Shown in pieces: positions 18,088-26,374 of a stretch of 32,018 nt of DNA. The stretch covers positions 1 to 32,018 of the forward strand of contig JABMNC010000043.1 in the NCBI GenBank assembly GCA_013205365.1. Direction: 5' to 3'. The notes beneath the pieces are model-generated. The model made no database searches, was not told the DNA's origin, and saw only the letters and a program-made list of their open reading frames with translations. How positions within the stretch are numbered: the stretch's first letter is position 1; each line of letters begins with the position of its first letter. This stretch comes from Cryomorphaceae bacterium. Its GTDB lineage: Bacteria > Bacteroidota > Bacteroidia > Flavobacteriales > Schleiferiaceae. The translations under genes were made by a program, and so were the position numbers.

Positions 18088-18599
18088 TAGGCGTGTCCGC
18101 GGATTCCTCGCAGTTGCTCAATCATTTTGCGACGAGCTAAGAATATTCTACTTTTTACCGTTCCGAGTGGAATTCCCATGTGGTTGGCTATTTCTTCGTA
18201 TTTGTAGCCGTTAAAGTACATCATGAAGGCATCAAGATAGGTGCTCTCCACCAGCTCAATTCTATCTTTTATGTTGGTCATTTCATAGGGACTGTCTGCC
18301 TCATCCTCTCTATTGGCCATCATGCCACCGAGGACGTACTGGTTCTCGCTGTCGTCGAGGTAGGTATTTTGATTCTTCTTCTTGCGGTAGTTATTGATGA
18401 AGGTGTTCTTGAGAATCGTGTACAGCCAGCCACGCAGATTCGTCCCCGGTTGGTACTTAGTCTGGTTCTTAATGGCCTTGAAGAAGGTTTCTTGCACGAG
18501 GTCTTCAGCGTCTTCAGAGTGGCGCGTTAGCTTGTAGGCAAGCGCGCGCAAGAATTGCTGATGCTGGTAAATTTGAGGACCGAAGGAATCGTGCTGCAT
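18087..18599 (-). CDS. ECF-type RNA polymerase sigma factor
   Basis: 170 aa; sigma2 DAEDLVQETFFKAIKN...NLRGWLYTILKNTFINNYRKKKN; sigma4 YEEIANHMGIPLGTVKSRIFLARRKM. Confidence 0.93.
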   Translation of the reverse strand: MQHDSFGPQIYQHQQFLRALAYKLTRHSEDAEDLVQETFFKAIKNQTKYQPGTNLRGWLYTILKNTFINNYRKKKNQNTYLDDSENQYVLGGMMANREDEADSPYEMTNIKDRIELVESTYLDAFMMYFNGYKYEEIANHMGIPLGTVKSRIFLARRKMIEQLRGIRGHA

Positions 18600-18606
18600 T
18601 TCTTTT

Positions 18607-18634
18607 GTTTAACGAATGATGTTCAAAGTTAAAC
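18607..18634. promoter_or_regulatory. Perfect 7-bp inverted repeat GTTTAAC-N14-GTTAAAC overlapping the sigma-gene -7 box; candidate regulator operator
   Basis: Arms 18607-18613 and 18628-18634; centres 21 bp apart. Confidence 0.45.
18624..18631 (-). promoter_or_regulatory. -7 box TAACTTTG upstream of the ECF sigma gene (24 nt from ATG)
   Basis: Plus strand reads caaagtta; no TTG found at 17-23 nt spacing. Confidence 0.5.
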
Positions 18635-18723
18635 ATAATAGAGCCATTACCGTGCCACTTTTATAAAGTTTTAGTTAAAAACCTAAACAAAACAATAAAC
18701 TCGGGAGCACCCTAGGAACTGGC

Positions 18724-19617
18724 CTAGACCATTGCGGCTAGCGCTTGGCCTAGGTGGGCCAAAGTCGGGTACACGGTAATGTTCGCGTCCGTATTGGTCC
18801 ATTCCAATGTGGCGAGGCCGGTAACCCAAAGGGGCACGGAGCCCATAACAGAGCGTGCATCCTTGGCGTACTGCGCTACTTGTTCCGGCAAGGGCTGAGT
18901 GGTCCAGACACTTACGACAACCTTAAAGGAACTCGCGTCCTTAAAAATGTGCTTCAAATGCTCCAGGGGCAGGGATTGCCCAAGATTTACAACGACCTTG
19001 CCCTGTGATTTTAGCAAATAATGCAGGTAAAGCAGTCCGAGCTCATGCAGCTCGTCCTGCGGGAGATAGAGCAAAATGCCAGGGTTTTGGGCAGACATTC
19101 GCTGGTCCTCTAAACGATCTAGGGCCGCATAAATCTTTTGCTTAATAATGTTGCTGGCAAAGTGTTCGTGCGCTACACCCAGGGCGTCGGTCTGCCACAT
19201 GTAGCCAATTTGATGAATGAACTCCCCCACCAGCTTGGTGAAGGTGGCCTCCTCGCCTACCTCCTTGATGCTCGCGTCCAAAACCTCGGAGAAGGAGCGT
19301 TCGTCGAGGTCAATGCAGGAATGAACCATCCTAGTAACTTGAGCGGATTGGCTACCGTTGAGTACGGCTTCGTCAAAAACGGTTTGGCAAAGTTGTTCTT
19401 TAGTCAAATCTGCGATCTTGCTAATTCTCCAGCCTTTTTGAATGAGGACCGATACATTGAGAAGGGTTTTTAGGTCTTCGTCGCTGTAGTACCGAATATT
19501 GGTCTCGGTTCGCATAGGAACAACAATATCATAGCGCTGCTCCCAGATGCGCAAGGTGTGTGCCTTGATTCCGGTCATGTGCTCTAAGTCCTTGATACTG
19601 TAGGTAGACTCCATCAT
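18724..19617 (-). CDS. MerR-family regulator with B12-binding domain (CarH/LitR-like)
   Basis: N-terminal MerR HTH (YSIKDLEHMTGIKAHTLRIWEQRYDIVVPMRTETNIRYYSDEDL); C-terminal W(141)x9-E(151)H(152) and ExHxxG (ELHELG, H191). Confidence 0.92.
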   Translation of the reverse strand: MMESTYSIKDLEHMTGIKAHTLRIWEQRYDIVVPMRTETNIRYYSDEDLKTLLNVSVLIQKGWRISKIADLTKEQLCQTVFDEAVLNGSQSAQVTRMVHSCIDLDERSFSEVLDASIKEVGEEATFTKLVGEFIHQIGYMWQTDALGVAHEHFASNIIKQKIYAALDRLEDQRMSAQNPGILLYLPQDELHELGLLYLHYLLKSQGKVVVNLGQSLPLEHLKHIFKDASSFKVVVSVWTTQPLPEQVAQYAKDARSVMGSVPLWVTGLATLEWTNTDANITVYPTLAHLGQALAAMV

Positions 19618-19661
19618 CTGCTTAACTTATAATGCTTCAAAAGGTTCAGAGCATGACTACC

Positions 19662-19669
19662 TACCTTTG
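19662..19669 (+). promoter_or_regulatory. Bacteroidota -7 box TACCTTTG, 20 nt upstream of prfC start
   Basis: Exact TAnnTTTG in the merR/prfC divergent intergenic region. Confidence 0.6.
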
Positions 19670-19689
19670 CTCTCCGCAAATTAGTCACT

Positions 19690-21273
19690 ATGTCGAATTT
19701 AATCACGGAGCTTCAGCGCCGCCGAACCTTTGGAATTGTTTCGCACCCCGACGCAGGCAAAACCACCCTAACCGAGAAGCTCTTGCTTTTTGGCGGAGCC
19801 ATTCAAGAGGCCGGTGCGGTAAAAAGCAATAAAATCAAGAAGGGGGCCACCTCTGACTTCATGGAGATCGAGCGCCAGCGGGGCATATCGGTCGCCACTT
19901 CGGTAATGGCTTTTGAATACCAGGGCAAGCACATCAATATTTTGGATACTCCTGGCCACCAGGATTTTGCAGAAGATACCTACCGTACCCTAACGGCCGT
20001 TGACAGCGCCATTGTAGTGGTCGACGTAGCCAAGGGTGTAGAAACCCAGACCGAGAAGTTGGTCAGCGTCTGCCGAATGCGCCAAACTCCCATTATCGTA
20101 TTCATCAATAAGCTTGACCGCGAAGGGCGAGATGCCTTTGACCTGCTTGACGAGATTGAGGGCAAACTTGGCCTGCGGCTCTGCCCCCTCTCTTGGCCCA
20201 TCGGCATGGGTGCCGACTTCCAGGGTGTCTATGATCTTTGGTCCAAGTCTTTATTGATCTACAATCAAGTTAGCAAGCAAAGGGTAGTTGAGGGACTTTC
20301 GTTTAGTGACCTAAGTAGCCCTGAACTCGTGAATCGCATCGGAGAACCGGCAGCAAAAGCCCTACGGGAGGAGCTGGAATTGGTTCGAGGAGTGTATCCA
20401 GAGTTTGACCGTGATTCATACCTCAGCGGGCAGCTGCAGCCTGTATTTTTTGGTTCCGCATTGAATAATTTTGGGGTACGTGAACTCCTGAACTGCTTTA
20501 CCGAAATAGCCCCAAGTCCGCAGCCCAAGCAGGCCGAGGAGCGAATGGTCCGCCCCGACGAGGTCAAGTTTAGCGGTTTTGTCTTTAAAATTCACGCGAA
20601 CATTGACCCCAATCACCGAAGCCGAATTGCCTTTGTGAAGGTCGTGAGCGGAACCTTTGAGCGGAACACGAACTACGTTCACGTAAGGGAGGGCAAAAGC
20701 CTGAAATTCAGTTCTCCAATGACTTTTTTAGCAAGCAAACGGGAGGTGGTTGAGAAGGCCTACCCTGGCGATATCGTTGGCCTTCCTGACACGGGACTGT
20801 TTCGCATCGGCGACAGCCTCACTGCGGGAGAGAGTCTTCATTTTAGCGGAATTCCGTCTTTTTCACCCGAGCACTTTCGTTTTATCAATAACGCCGACCC
20901 CCTTAAGTCAAAGCAACTCGCAAAAGGCGTCGACCAGCTCATGGACGAGGGGGTAGCCCAGTTGTTTACCCTGGTGGCCAACGGACGCAAAGTAATCGGT
21001 ACGGTTGGCGCGCTGCAGTACGAAGTGATTCAGTACCGCCTCGAGCACGAGTATGGAGCAAAATGTTCCTACGAACCCTTCCCCGCCTATAAGGCCCTCT
21101 GGATCGAAGGAGATTTAGGAAGTCAATTAGAAGAGTTCCAGCGCATGAAGGCTCGCCAATTGGCTACCGACAAGTTTGGACGCCTGGTATTTTTGGCCGA
21201 TTCTCAGTTTGGGCTCCAGCTTACCCAAGAGAAATTCAGCACGCTTTCTTTTCACGAGAAGAGTGAGTTTTAA
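19690..21273 (+). CDS. prfC: peptide chain release factor 3
   Basis: 527 aa; RRRTFGIVSHPDAGKTTLTEKLLLFGGAIQEAG, ERQRGISVATSVM, DTPGHQDFAEDTYRTL, NKLDREGRD. Confidence 0.97.
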   Translation: MSNLITELQRRRTFGIVSHPDAGKTTLTEKLLLFGGAIQEAGAVKSNKIKKGATSDFMEIERQRGISVATSVMAFEYQGKHINILDTPGHQDFAEDTYRTLTAVDSAIVVVDVAKGVETQTEKLVSVCRMRQTPIIVFINKLDREGRDAFDLLDEIEGKLGLRLCPLSWPIGMGADFQGVYDLWSKSLLIYNQVSKQRVVEGLSFSDLSSPELVNRIGEPAAKALREELELVRGVYPEFDRDSYLSGQLQPVFFGSALNNFGVRELLNCFTEIAPSPQPKQAEERMVRPDEVKFSGFVFKIHANIDPNHRSRIAFVKVVSGTFERNTNYVHVREGKSLKFSSPMTFLASKREVVEKAYPGDIVGLPDTGLFRIGDSLTAGESLHFSGIPSFSPEHFRFINNADPLKSKQLAKGVDQLMDEGVAQLFTLVANGRKVIGTVGALQYEVIQYRLEHEYGAKCSYEPFPAYKALWIEGDLGSQLEEFQRMKARQLATDKFGRLVFLADSQFGLQLTQEKFSTLSFHEKSEF

Positions 21274-21278
21274 CACTC
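21261..21278. terminator. Small hairpin GAGTG-AGTTTTAA-CACTC with the prfC stop codon in its loop; possible 3' end structure
   Basis: 5-bp stem, 8-nt loop; no T tract. Confidence 0.25.
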
Positions 21279-21295
21279 TATAGCAGCAGAATAAC

Positions 21296-21315
21296 GCGTC
21301 CCTATCGATGGACGC
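21296..21315. terminator. Hairpin GCGTCC-CTATCGAT-GGACGC between convergent prfC and fabI; possible bidirectional 3' end structure
   Basis: 6-bp GC-rich perfect stem, 8-nt loop; no T tract. Confidence 0.35.
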
Positions 21316-21332
21316 CCTCCTGGTATGCTTGC

Positions 21333-22154
21333 TTATTCAGCGCCCTTCATATAGGCGTCGAGCACTTCTTGGCTCACACCCGTATTGCTAAAGCCGCCAT
21401 CGTTGTATAGGTTCTGCATCGTGACCCGACGGGTCATATCGCTAAACATTACGACGCAAAGGTTTGCGCAGTCCTCGGCGGTAGCGTTGCCTAAGGGGCT
21501 CATTTTGTCGGCAAAATTCAAAAAGGCATTGAAGCCTTTAACCCCACTCCCGGCGGTGGTTGGCGTTGGCGATTGACTGATCGTATTCACCCGAACCTGC
21601 TTACTTATGCCGTAGTGGTATCCGAAGCTGCGGGCAACCGACTCCAGATAGGCCTTGTTCTCTGCCATGTCGTTGTAGTCGGGGAAGGTTCGCTGCGCTG
21701 CCATGTAGCTCAGAGCAAGAACACTGCCCCCCTGGCTGAGCGCGTCCATCTGGTAGGCCGTTTGAAGCACCTTGTGAAAGCTAACGGCTGAAACGTCCCA
21801 ACCCTTGGTCAAGAAATCGTAGTTGAGGTCGGTGTATGGCCTGTTTTTGCGAACGTTAACGGACATTCCAATGCTGTGAAGAATGAAGTCAATCTTGCCG
21901 CCAAAGTGATCCATGGCACCTTGGATAAGGTTTTGAAGCTCTTCAAGACTCGTGGCATCCGCTCCTATTACTGGGGCACTTGTTTTCTCTGCCAGGGCAT
22001 TGATTTCACCCATTCGCATCGCCATGGGTGCGTTGGTAAGCACGAGCTGCGCTCCCTGTGCATGGCATTGCTCGGCGACCTTCCAAGCGATGGAATCGCT
22101 GTTGAGGGCACCGAATACGATGCCTTTTTTTCCTTGAAGTAGGTTGTTGTTCAT
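21333..22154 (-). CDS. fabI: enoyl-[acyl-carrier-protein] reductase (FabI type)
   Basis: KGIVFGALNSDSIAWKVAEQ, LHSIGMS, YNDMAENK (Yx6K), RVNTISQSPTPTTAGSGVKGF. Confidence 0.94.
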   Translation of the reverse strand: MNNNLLQGKKGIVFGALNSDSIAWKVAEQCHAQGAQLVLTNAPMAMRMGEINALAEKTSAPVIGADATSLEELQNLIQGAMDHFGGKIDFILHSIGMSVNVRKNRPYTDLNYDFLTKGWDVSAVSFHKVLQTAYQMDALSQGGSVLALSYMAAQRTFPDYNDMAENKAYLESVARSFGYHYGISKQVRVNTISQSPTPTTAGSGVKGFNAFLNFADKMSPLGNATAEDCANLCVVMFSDMTRRVTMQNLYNDGGFSNTGVSQEVLDAYMKGAE

Positions 22155-22173
22155 AGTGCAAATATCGCTAAAA

Positions 22174-23847
22174 TCATTGGGCAGACGCCATCAAGGCCTC
22201 CGCCTGCGCCATGGCCACTTCACTCAAGACTCCATCAGAAAGAAGGCGGGCAACTTCTGAAATGCGCTCAGCCTGGTTTAAGACCTTGAGTATCGTGCGC
22301 GTACTGTCTTTATCGACGGACTTCTCCACAACCCAGTGCTGGCTGCCAAGCGCAGCTACCTGGGGCAGGTGGGTAATGGCAATCACCTGAGCGTCTCGAC
22401 TCATTGATCGAAGCATTTGCGCCAATTTGCTGGCCGTTCCGCCCGAAACCCCGGTATCGATCTCATCAAAAAGCACCGTAGACAAACCCTGGCGTTGGGC
22501 TAGGAATCGCTTGAGCACGAGCATAAGTCGGCTCCGCTCTCCCCCTGACGCCACCTTGGCAAGGTCCTGCATGGATTGTCCCGGGTTGGCACTGAATTCC
22601 AATCGGTAGCTGTAGGTTCCGGCGGCACTTGGCGCAGTGCGGAGCTCGGCTTTCACGGCAAACTGGGTCTGGGGCATGGCCAAATCAGCCAATCCCTCCC
22701 GCACCGCTTGGACCAGTTTGGGTTCAGCCTGCATCAAATTTTTGTTCCAGGCCGAGCCTGCTTGCTGCACTTTCTTTAGCGCGGACTCTATTGCAGCATG
22801 GGCCTGAAGACGCCGTTCCTGTCCGGCATCCCAAACCTCGAGCCTTTGCTCCAGCAGGGATTGATGCTTTAAGAGCGCCTCTTCGTCGGGGCATTGGTGC
22901 TTGCGCTGGAGTCGGTCGATTGCGGCAAGGCGTTCTTCGGCAATTTCTAGTGCCATGGGGTCTGAATCGAGCCGTTCCACCAGATCGCTCCAGCGAGCTC
23001 GGAGCTCTCGGACCTGCTCTTCAAGGGCGAATCCCATGTCAGACAGTTCCTCGTTGGAAGGGCTCAGGCGGGCAACCCGCTCCCCCAGCCTGCGCACCTG
23101 GGCTGCTATGGATTCTAATCCGAGTTCTTCGCGTTCAATGAGCGAGAGGGCTTCTGCGCTCGCTTCACTAAGCTCCTGTTGGTTGCCCAGGAGACTCAAG
23201 CGCTCCCGCAAGGAGGCCTCTTCACCGGGTTTAAGGGCTAAAGCCTGCAGCTCCTCGACCATGAATCTTAGGTATTCTGGGTCTGACACCGCGCCAATTT
23301 GCGATTCTAAAAGAGCCAAATCAGACGCGGCAGCGCGGTAGGCAGACCATGCACTGGTATAGTCTGCGCGAACCTCTTGCCCTTGATGCGCAAAAGCCTC
23401 AAGAAGCAAAACAACGCCTTCGCTGCGAGCCCAAAGGCCTTCGTCTCGCTGGCTATGAATGTCAACTAGGGAGGCCGAAACCCTCCGCAACTCGTCGAGG
23501 CGTACCGGCGAATCGTTAATAAAGGCTCGACTCCGTCCGCCAGGAATCACTTCGCGGCGAAGCACCAAAAGGGCTTTGTCTTGGTCGGTCCACCAATCCC
23601 ATTCGGCGGAGCCAAGGTCGGATTCACGAGATTGGGGTACGGAGAACTCCGCTTCTACCAAACTTCGGTGGTTCGCTTGACCGATGCTGGCAAACTCTGC
23701 CCTACCGCCAAGGGCAAGCTGGAGTGCGCCGAGAAATATTGACTTACCAGCCCCTGTTTCTCCCGTAACCACGGTGAATCCAGGCTCGACAATAAGGTCC
23801 AACTGGTCGATTAGCGCAAAGCGTTCTATGTGCAGACGACGAAGCAT
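22174..23847 (-). CDS. recN: DNA repair protein RecN
   Basis: 557 aa; LRRLHIERFALIDQLDLIVEPGFTVVTGETGAGKSIFLGAL; ASGGERSRLMLVLK; FDEIDTGVSGGTASKLAQML. Confidence 0.97.
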   Translation of the reverse strand: MLRRLHIERFALIDQLDLIVEPGFTVVTGETGAGKSIFLGALQLALGGRAEFASIGQANHRSLVEAEFSVPQSRESDLGSAEWDWWTDQDKALLVLRREVIPGGRSRAFINDSPVRLDELRRVSASLVDIHSQRDEGLWARSEGVVLLLEAFAHQGQEVRADYTSAWSAYRAAASDLALLESQIGAVSDPEYLRFMVEELQALALKPGEEASLRERLSLLGNQQELSEASAEALSLIEREELGLESIAAQVRRLGERVARLSPSNEELSDMGFALEEQVRELRARWSDLVERLDSDPMALEIAEERLAAIDRLQRKHQCPDEEALLKHQSLLEQRLEVWDAGQERRLQAHAAIESALKKVQQAGSAWNKNLMQAEPKLVQAVREGLADLAMPQTQFAVKAELRTAPSAAGTYSYRLEFSANPGQSMQDLAKVASGGERSRLMLVLKRFLAQRQGLSTVLFDEIDTGVSGGTASKLAQMLRSMSRDAQVIAITHLPQVAALGSQHWVVEKSVDKDSTRTILKVLNQAERISEVARLLSDGVLSEVAMAQAEALMASAQ

Positions 23848-23851
23848 GGCG

Positions 23852-23859
23852 CAAACCTA
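23852..23859 (-). promoter_or_regulatory. Bacteroidota -7 box TAGGTTTG, 4 nt upstream of recN start
   Basis: Plus strand reads caaaccta; lies between DUF4835 stop and recN ATG. Confidence 0.55.
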
Positions 23860-23866
23860 GGGCTGT

Positions 23867-24772
23867 CTAGCGAGACTTGCCCATGTTTAAGTACTTACTT
23901 GCGTTTGAAGCATCCATTACCTGGAGCACCTCTATCAACTCCTGCAGGGCAACAGTGGGTCCGCCCGAGAAAATTTGCTGAATCTCCACCGACTTGCTGT
24001 CAAAAAACCAGCGGAGTAAGAAAATATTGGGCTGACGGGTATGAATGGGCTGCAGGGCTTGCAAAGAAGCAATGATTGACCGCTTTGCCTCCAGCTGGGT
24101 TTCTAGGCTGGCAATGCGATCCATTCCTTCGCGGTGGTATCGGTACCAAGACTGCAAAAAAACATCATTCGCCGGATTAAGCAGGTCCTCAATGAGCCAG
24201 AAACGGTTTCGGGTAGAGGTAAAACGGTCCCAACCACCCCCAGCACCCGATGCCTGAGCCATCTGCGCTATCTGCATGGCAGACAGCAGCGAAGCCCTGG
24301 CCTGCACATCAAAAGAGGCCTCATCCAACCCGAGCGCTAAGTAGGCGTAAAAACCCAGCAAAGAGGGTAAATCTTGGAACTGGTTGGGCTGAAATTCTAC
24401 AATTTCGTTGGGTCGGTACCTAAATCGCAGGTCAGGATCCTGAAAATTGAGTGTCGTGGTATTGTAGTCTGCGCCATAAACCGGACGCGCAAAAGAGACC
24501 TGCAGGTTGCCCGACATTTGACCGCTGCTTTGGTCGTAGTCTCTGATGGTCAGCACTAAAGAGCCGCGAATGCGCTCGTCTTGCTCCCAAGTTCCCTCGG
24601 TCCAAGCCCGGTTATTGACCAGGTCGCGAACCACCTGCTCTAATTGCGTAAAAACTTGACGGTCATTAGTTTGAACCTCAGGAGCTTGAACCTTAACTTC
24701 AATAAAAAATTCTTGAGCATGCATGGTTATGCCAGCCAACCAAAGTATCGAATGAAGAACAATTGATTTCAT
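23867..24772 (-). CDS. DUF4835 family protein (I recall this family being annotated PorD)
   Basis: 301 aa with signal peptide ending AQEF; FFIEVKVQAPEVQTNDRQVFTQLEQVVRDLVNNRAWTE; position between coaBC and recN. Confidence 0.88.
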   Translation of the reverse strand: MKSIVLHSILWLAGITMHAQEFFIEVKVQAPEVQTNDRQVFTQLEQVVRDLVNNRAWTEGTWEQDERIRGSLVLTIRDYDQSSGQMSGNLQVSFARPVYGADYNTTTLNFQDPDLRFRYRPNEIVEFQPNQFQDLPSLLGFYAYLALGLDEASFDVQARASLLSAMQIAQMAQASGAGGGWDRFTSTRNRFWLIEDLLNPANDVFLQSWYRYHREGMDRIASLETQLEAKRSIIASLQALQPIHTRQPNIFLLRWFFDSKSVEIQQIFSGGPTVALQELIEVLQVMDASNASKYLNMGKSR

Positions 24773-24781
24773 GCCTTGAAG

Positions 24782-25999
24782 TTAGTCCTTGGTCGCGAAG
24801 CGTTCAACCCAATCCAAAATTCGGCTGGCAACCTGGGCTTTAGTCTCGAGCGGCCCCTGCTCTTCTCGGCTCTCGGTAACCAGGGTTATCTGGTTGGTGC
24901 TTGAATTCATGCCCGTTTGCTCGGTTTCGTAGTTCAGAACCATGGCATCTGCGCCTTTGCGAACCAGCTTATTTTTTGCGGAACTCAAGCCCTCTCCCGT
25001 TTCAAGGGCAAAACCAATAATTACTTGACCCGGAATTCTACGCTTGGCTAAATCCTGGAGAATATCTGGCGTAGGCTCAAAATTTATGGTCGCGGACAGC
25101 TCTGATTTTGGAATTTTTTCGCTGCGGACTGAAGTCGGACAAAGGTCCGACACCGCGGCGGCAGCTATGACAACGTCTGCATCCGGCAAGGCTTTTACCG
25201 CTGCAGCATGCATTTCTGATGCGCTTCGCACGGGAACGATTTGTACCGCATCGGTCCAAGTCCGGTCCGCTCGGCGCAAAGGCCCGCGAACCCAAAGAAT
25301 CCTGGCTCCACGCTGCTCGGCTTCGGCGGCAATGGCCTCCCCCATGCGTCCGCTGGAACCGTTGGTCACAAAACGCACGGGATCAATCGATTCCTCCGTG
25401 GGTCCAGAGGTGAGCAATAGGGTCTTACCAAGCCAAAATGGGCGCGAAGCAAAATGCAGTACCAGGGCGCGAAGCATGAATTCTGGCTCCACCATGCGCC
25501 CGGTGCCACTCAAGCCTGAGGCAAGCGATCCTTCTGGAGAAGGCCAAACTTCGTGACCCATGCTTCGCAGCCGGACTAAATTCTCTTGGGTGGCCGGGTA
25601 GGCAAACATGTCTAGATCCATGGCCGGCGCCCAAAAAACAGGACATTTTGCCGAGAGCACAATAGACAGGACCAAATTGTCACAAAGTCCGTTGGCGGCC
25701 TTTGCCAGGGTATTGCTCGTAGCAGGAGCAACTACAACGGCCTCAGCCCATTCGGCAAGATGAACATGGTTGTTCCAAGAGGTACGGCCTCCATGACTCA
25801 GCACCAAATGCTGTTCGGCAGCGGCACCCGAGAGGGCCGCAAGCGTTAAGGGCGAAACAAAGTCTTCGGCGGCTGGAGTAAGGGCTACCCGAACCTCTGC
25901 ACCCTCTTGCCGAAGCAAGCGAACCAATAAAGGAATTTTGTAGGCGGCGATGCCCCCACTTAAAGCCAGCAGGATGCGGCGACCCTGCAGAATCATCAA
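24782..25999 (-). CDS. coaBC: bifunctional phosphopantothenoylcysteine decarboxylase / phosphopantothenate-cysteine ligase
   Basis: ILLALSGGIAAYKIPLLVRLL; APAMDLDMF; LLTSGPTEESIDPVRFVTNGSSGRMG; VLNYE. Confidence 0.97.
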   Translation of the reverse strand: MMILQGRRILLALSGGIAAYKIPLLVRLLRQEGAEVRVALTPAAEDFVSPLTLAALSGAAAEQHLVLSHGGRTSWNNHVHLAEWAEAVVVAPATSNTLAKAANGLCDNLVLSIVLSAKCPVFWAPAMDLDMFAYPATQENLVRLRSMGHEVWPSPEGSLASGLSGTGRMVEPEFMLRALVLHFASRPFWLGKTLLLTSGPTEESIDPVRFVTNGSSGRMGEAIAAEAEQRGARILWVRGPLRRADRTWTDAVQIVPVRSASEMHAAAVKALPDADVVIAAAAVSDLCPTSVRSEKIPKSELSATINFEPTPDILQDLAKRRIPGQVIIGFALETGEGLSSAKNKLVRKGADAMVLNYETEQTGMNSSTNQITLVTESREEQGPLETKAQVASRILDWVERFATKD

Positions 26000-26332
26000 T
26001 TAAGCCTTGTCGCTATCGGTCTCCGGATAGCGGTAAAATACCTTGCCGTCAAGCCATTCGCGCACTGCCATGGCATGCGGCTTAGGGAGCACCTCGTACT
26101 GGCGAGACATTTCAATCTGCTCCTTGTTCTCAAAAACTTCTTCGAGACTATCAGTAACTACCTCAAAATCAATAAGCTTATCATTGATTTCAGCACGTAA
26201 AGTCTCGTTAATCTGCTCTGCACGACGAGAAATCTGGGCAATTGCTTCATAAATGTTGCCTGTGGCGGCATCCAGCTCGTTAAAATCCAAGGTTTTGGTA
26301 GTCTTTGAGGCGGCGAGGTGGGCTTTATCCAT
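26000..26332 (-). CDS. rpoZ: Bacteroidota-type RNA polymerase omega subunit-like protein
   Basis: 110 aa; ATGNIYEAIAQISRRAEQINETLRAEINDKL and position upstream of coaBC, downstream of bamD. Confidence 0.87.
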   Translation of the reverse strand: MDKAHLAASKTTKTLDFNELDAATGNIYEAIAQISRRAEQINETLRAEINDKLIDFEVVTDSLEEVFENKEQIEMSRQYEVLPKPHAMAVREWLDGKVFYRYPETDSDKA

Positions 26333-26363
26333 AATTGAGGTAACTAAGTTGCAAATTGGAGGG

Positions 26364-26371
26364 CAAAAGTA
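26364..26371 (-). promoter_or_regulatory. Bacteroidota -7 box TACTTTTG, 31 nt upstream of the omega-like gene
   Basis: Plus strand reads caaaagta in the 42-nt gap after bamD. Confidence 0.55.
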
Positions 26372-26374
26372 CGA

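Noticed and set aside
18600-18723. Cobalamin riboswitch in the MerR-sigma gap
   Set aside because: Region is AT-rich, only 124 nt, and I see no B12-box-like sequence.
22629-23141. 170 aa plus-strand ORF inside recN
   Set aside because: Antisense to a clearly coding recN; low-complexity Arg/Pro/Ala-rich translation typical of spurious opposite-strand ORFs.
25044-25556. 170 aa plus-strand ORF inside coaBC
   Set aside because: Antisense to a confident CDS, no recognisable domain.
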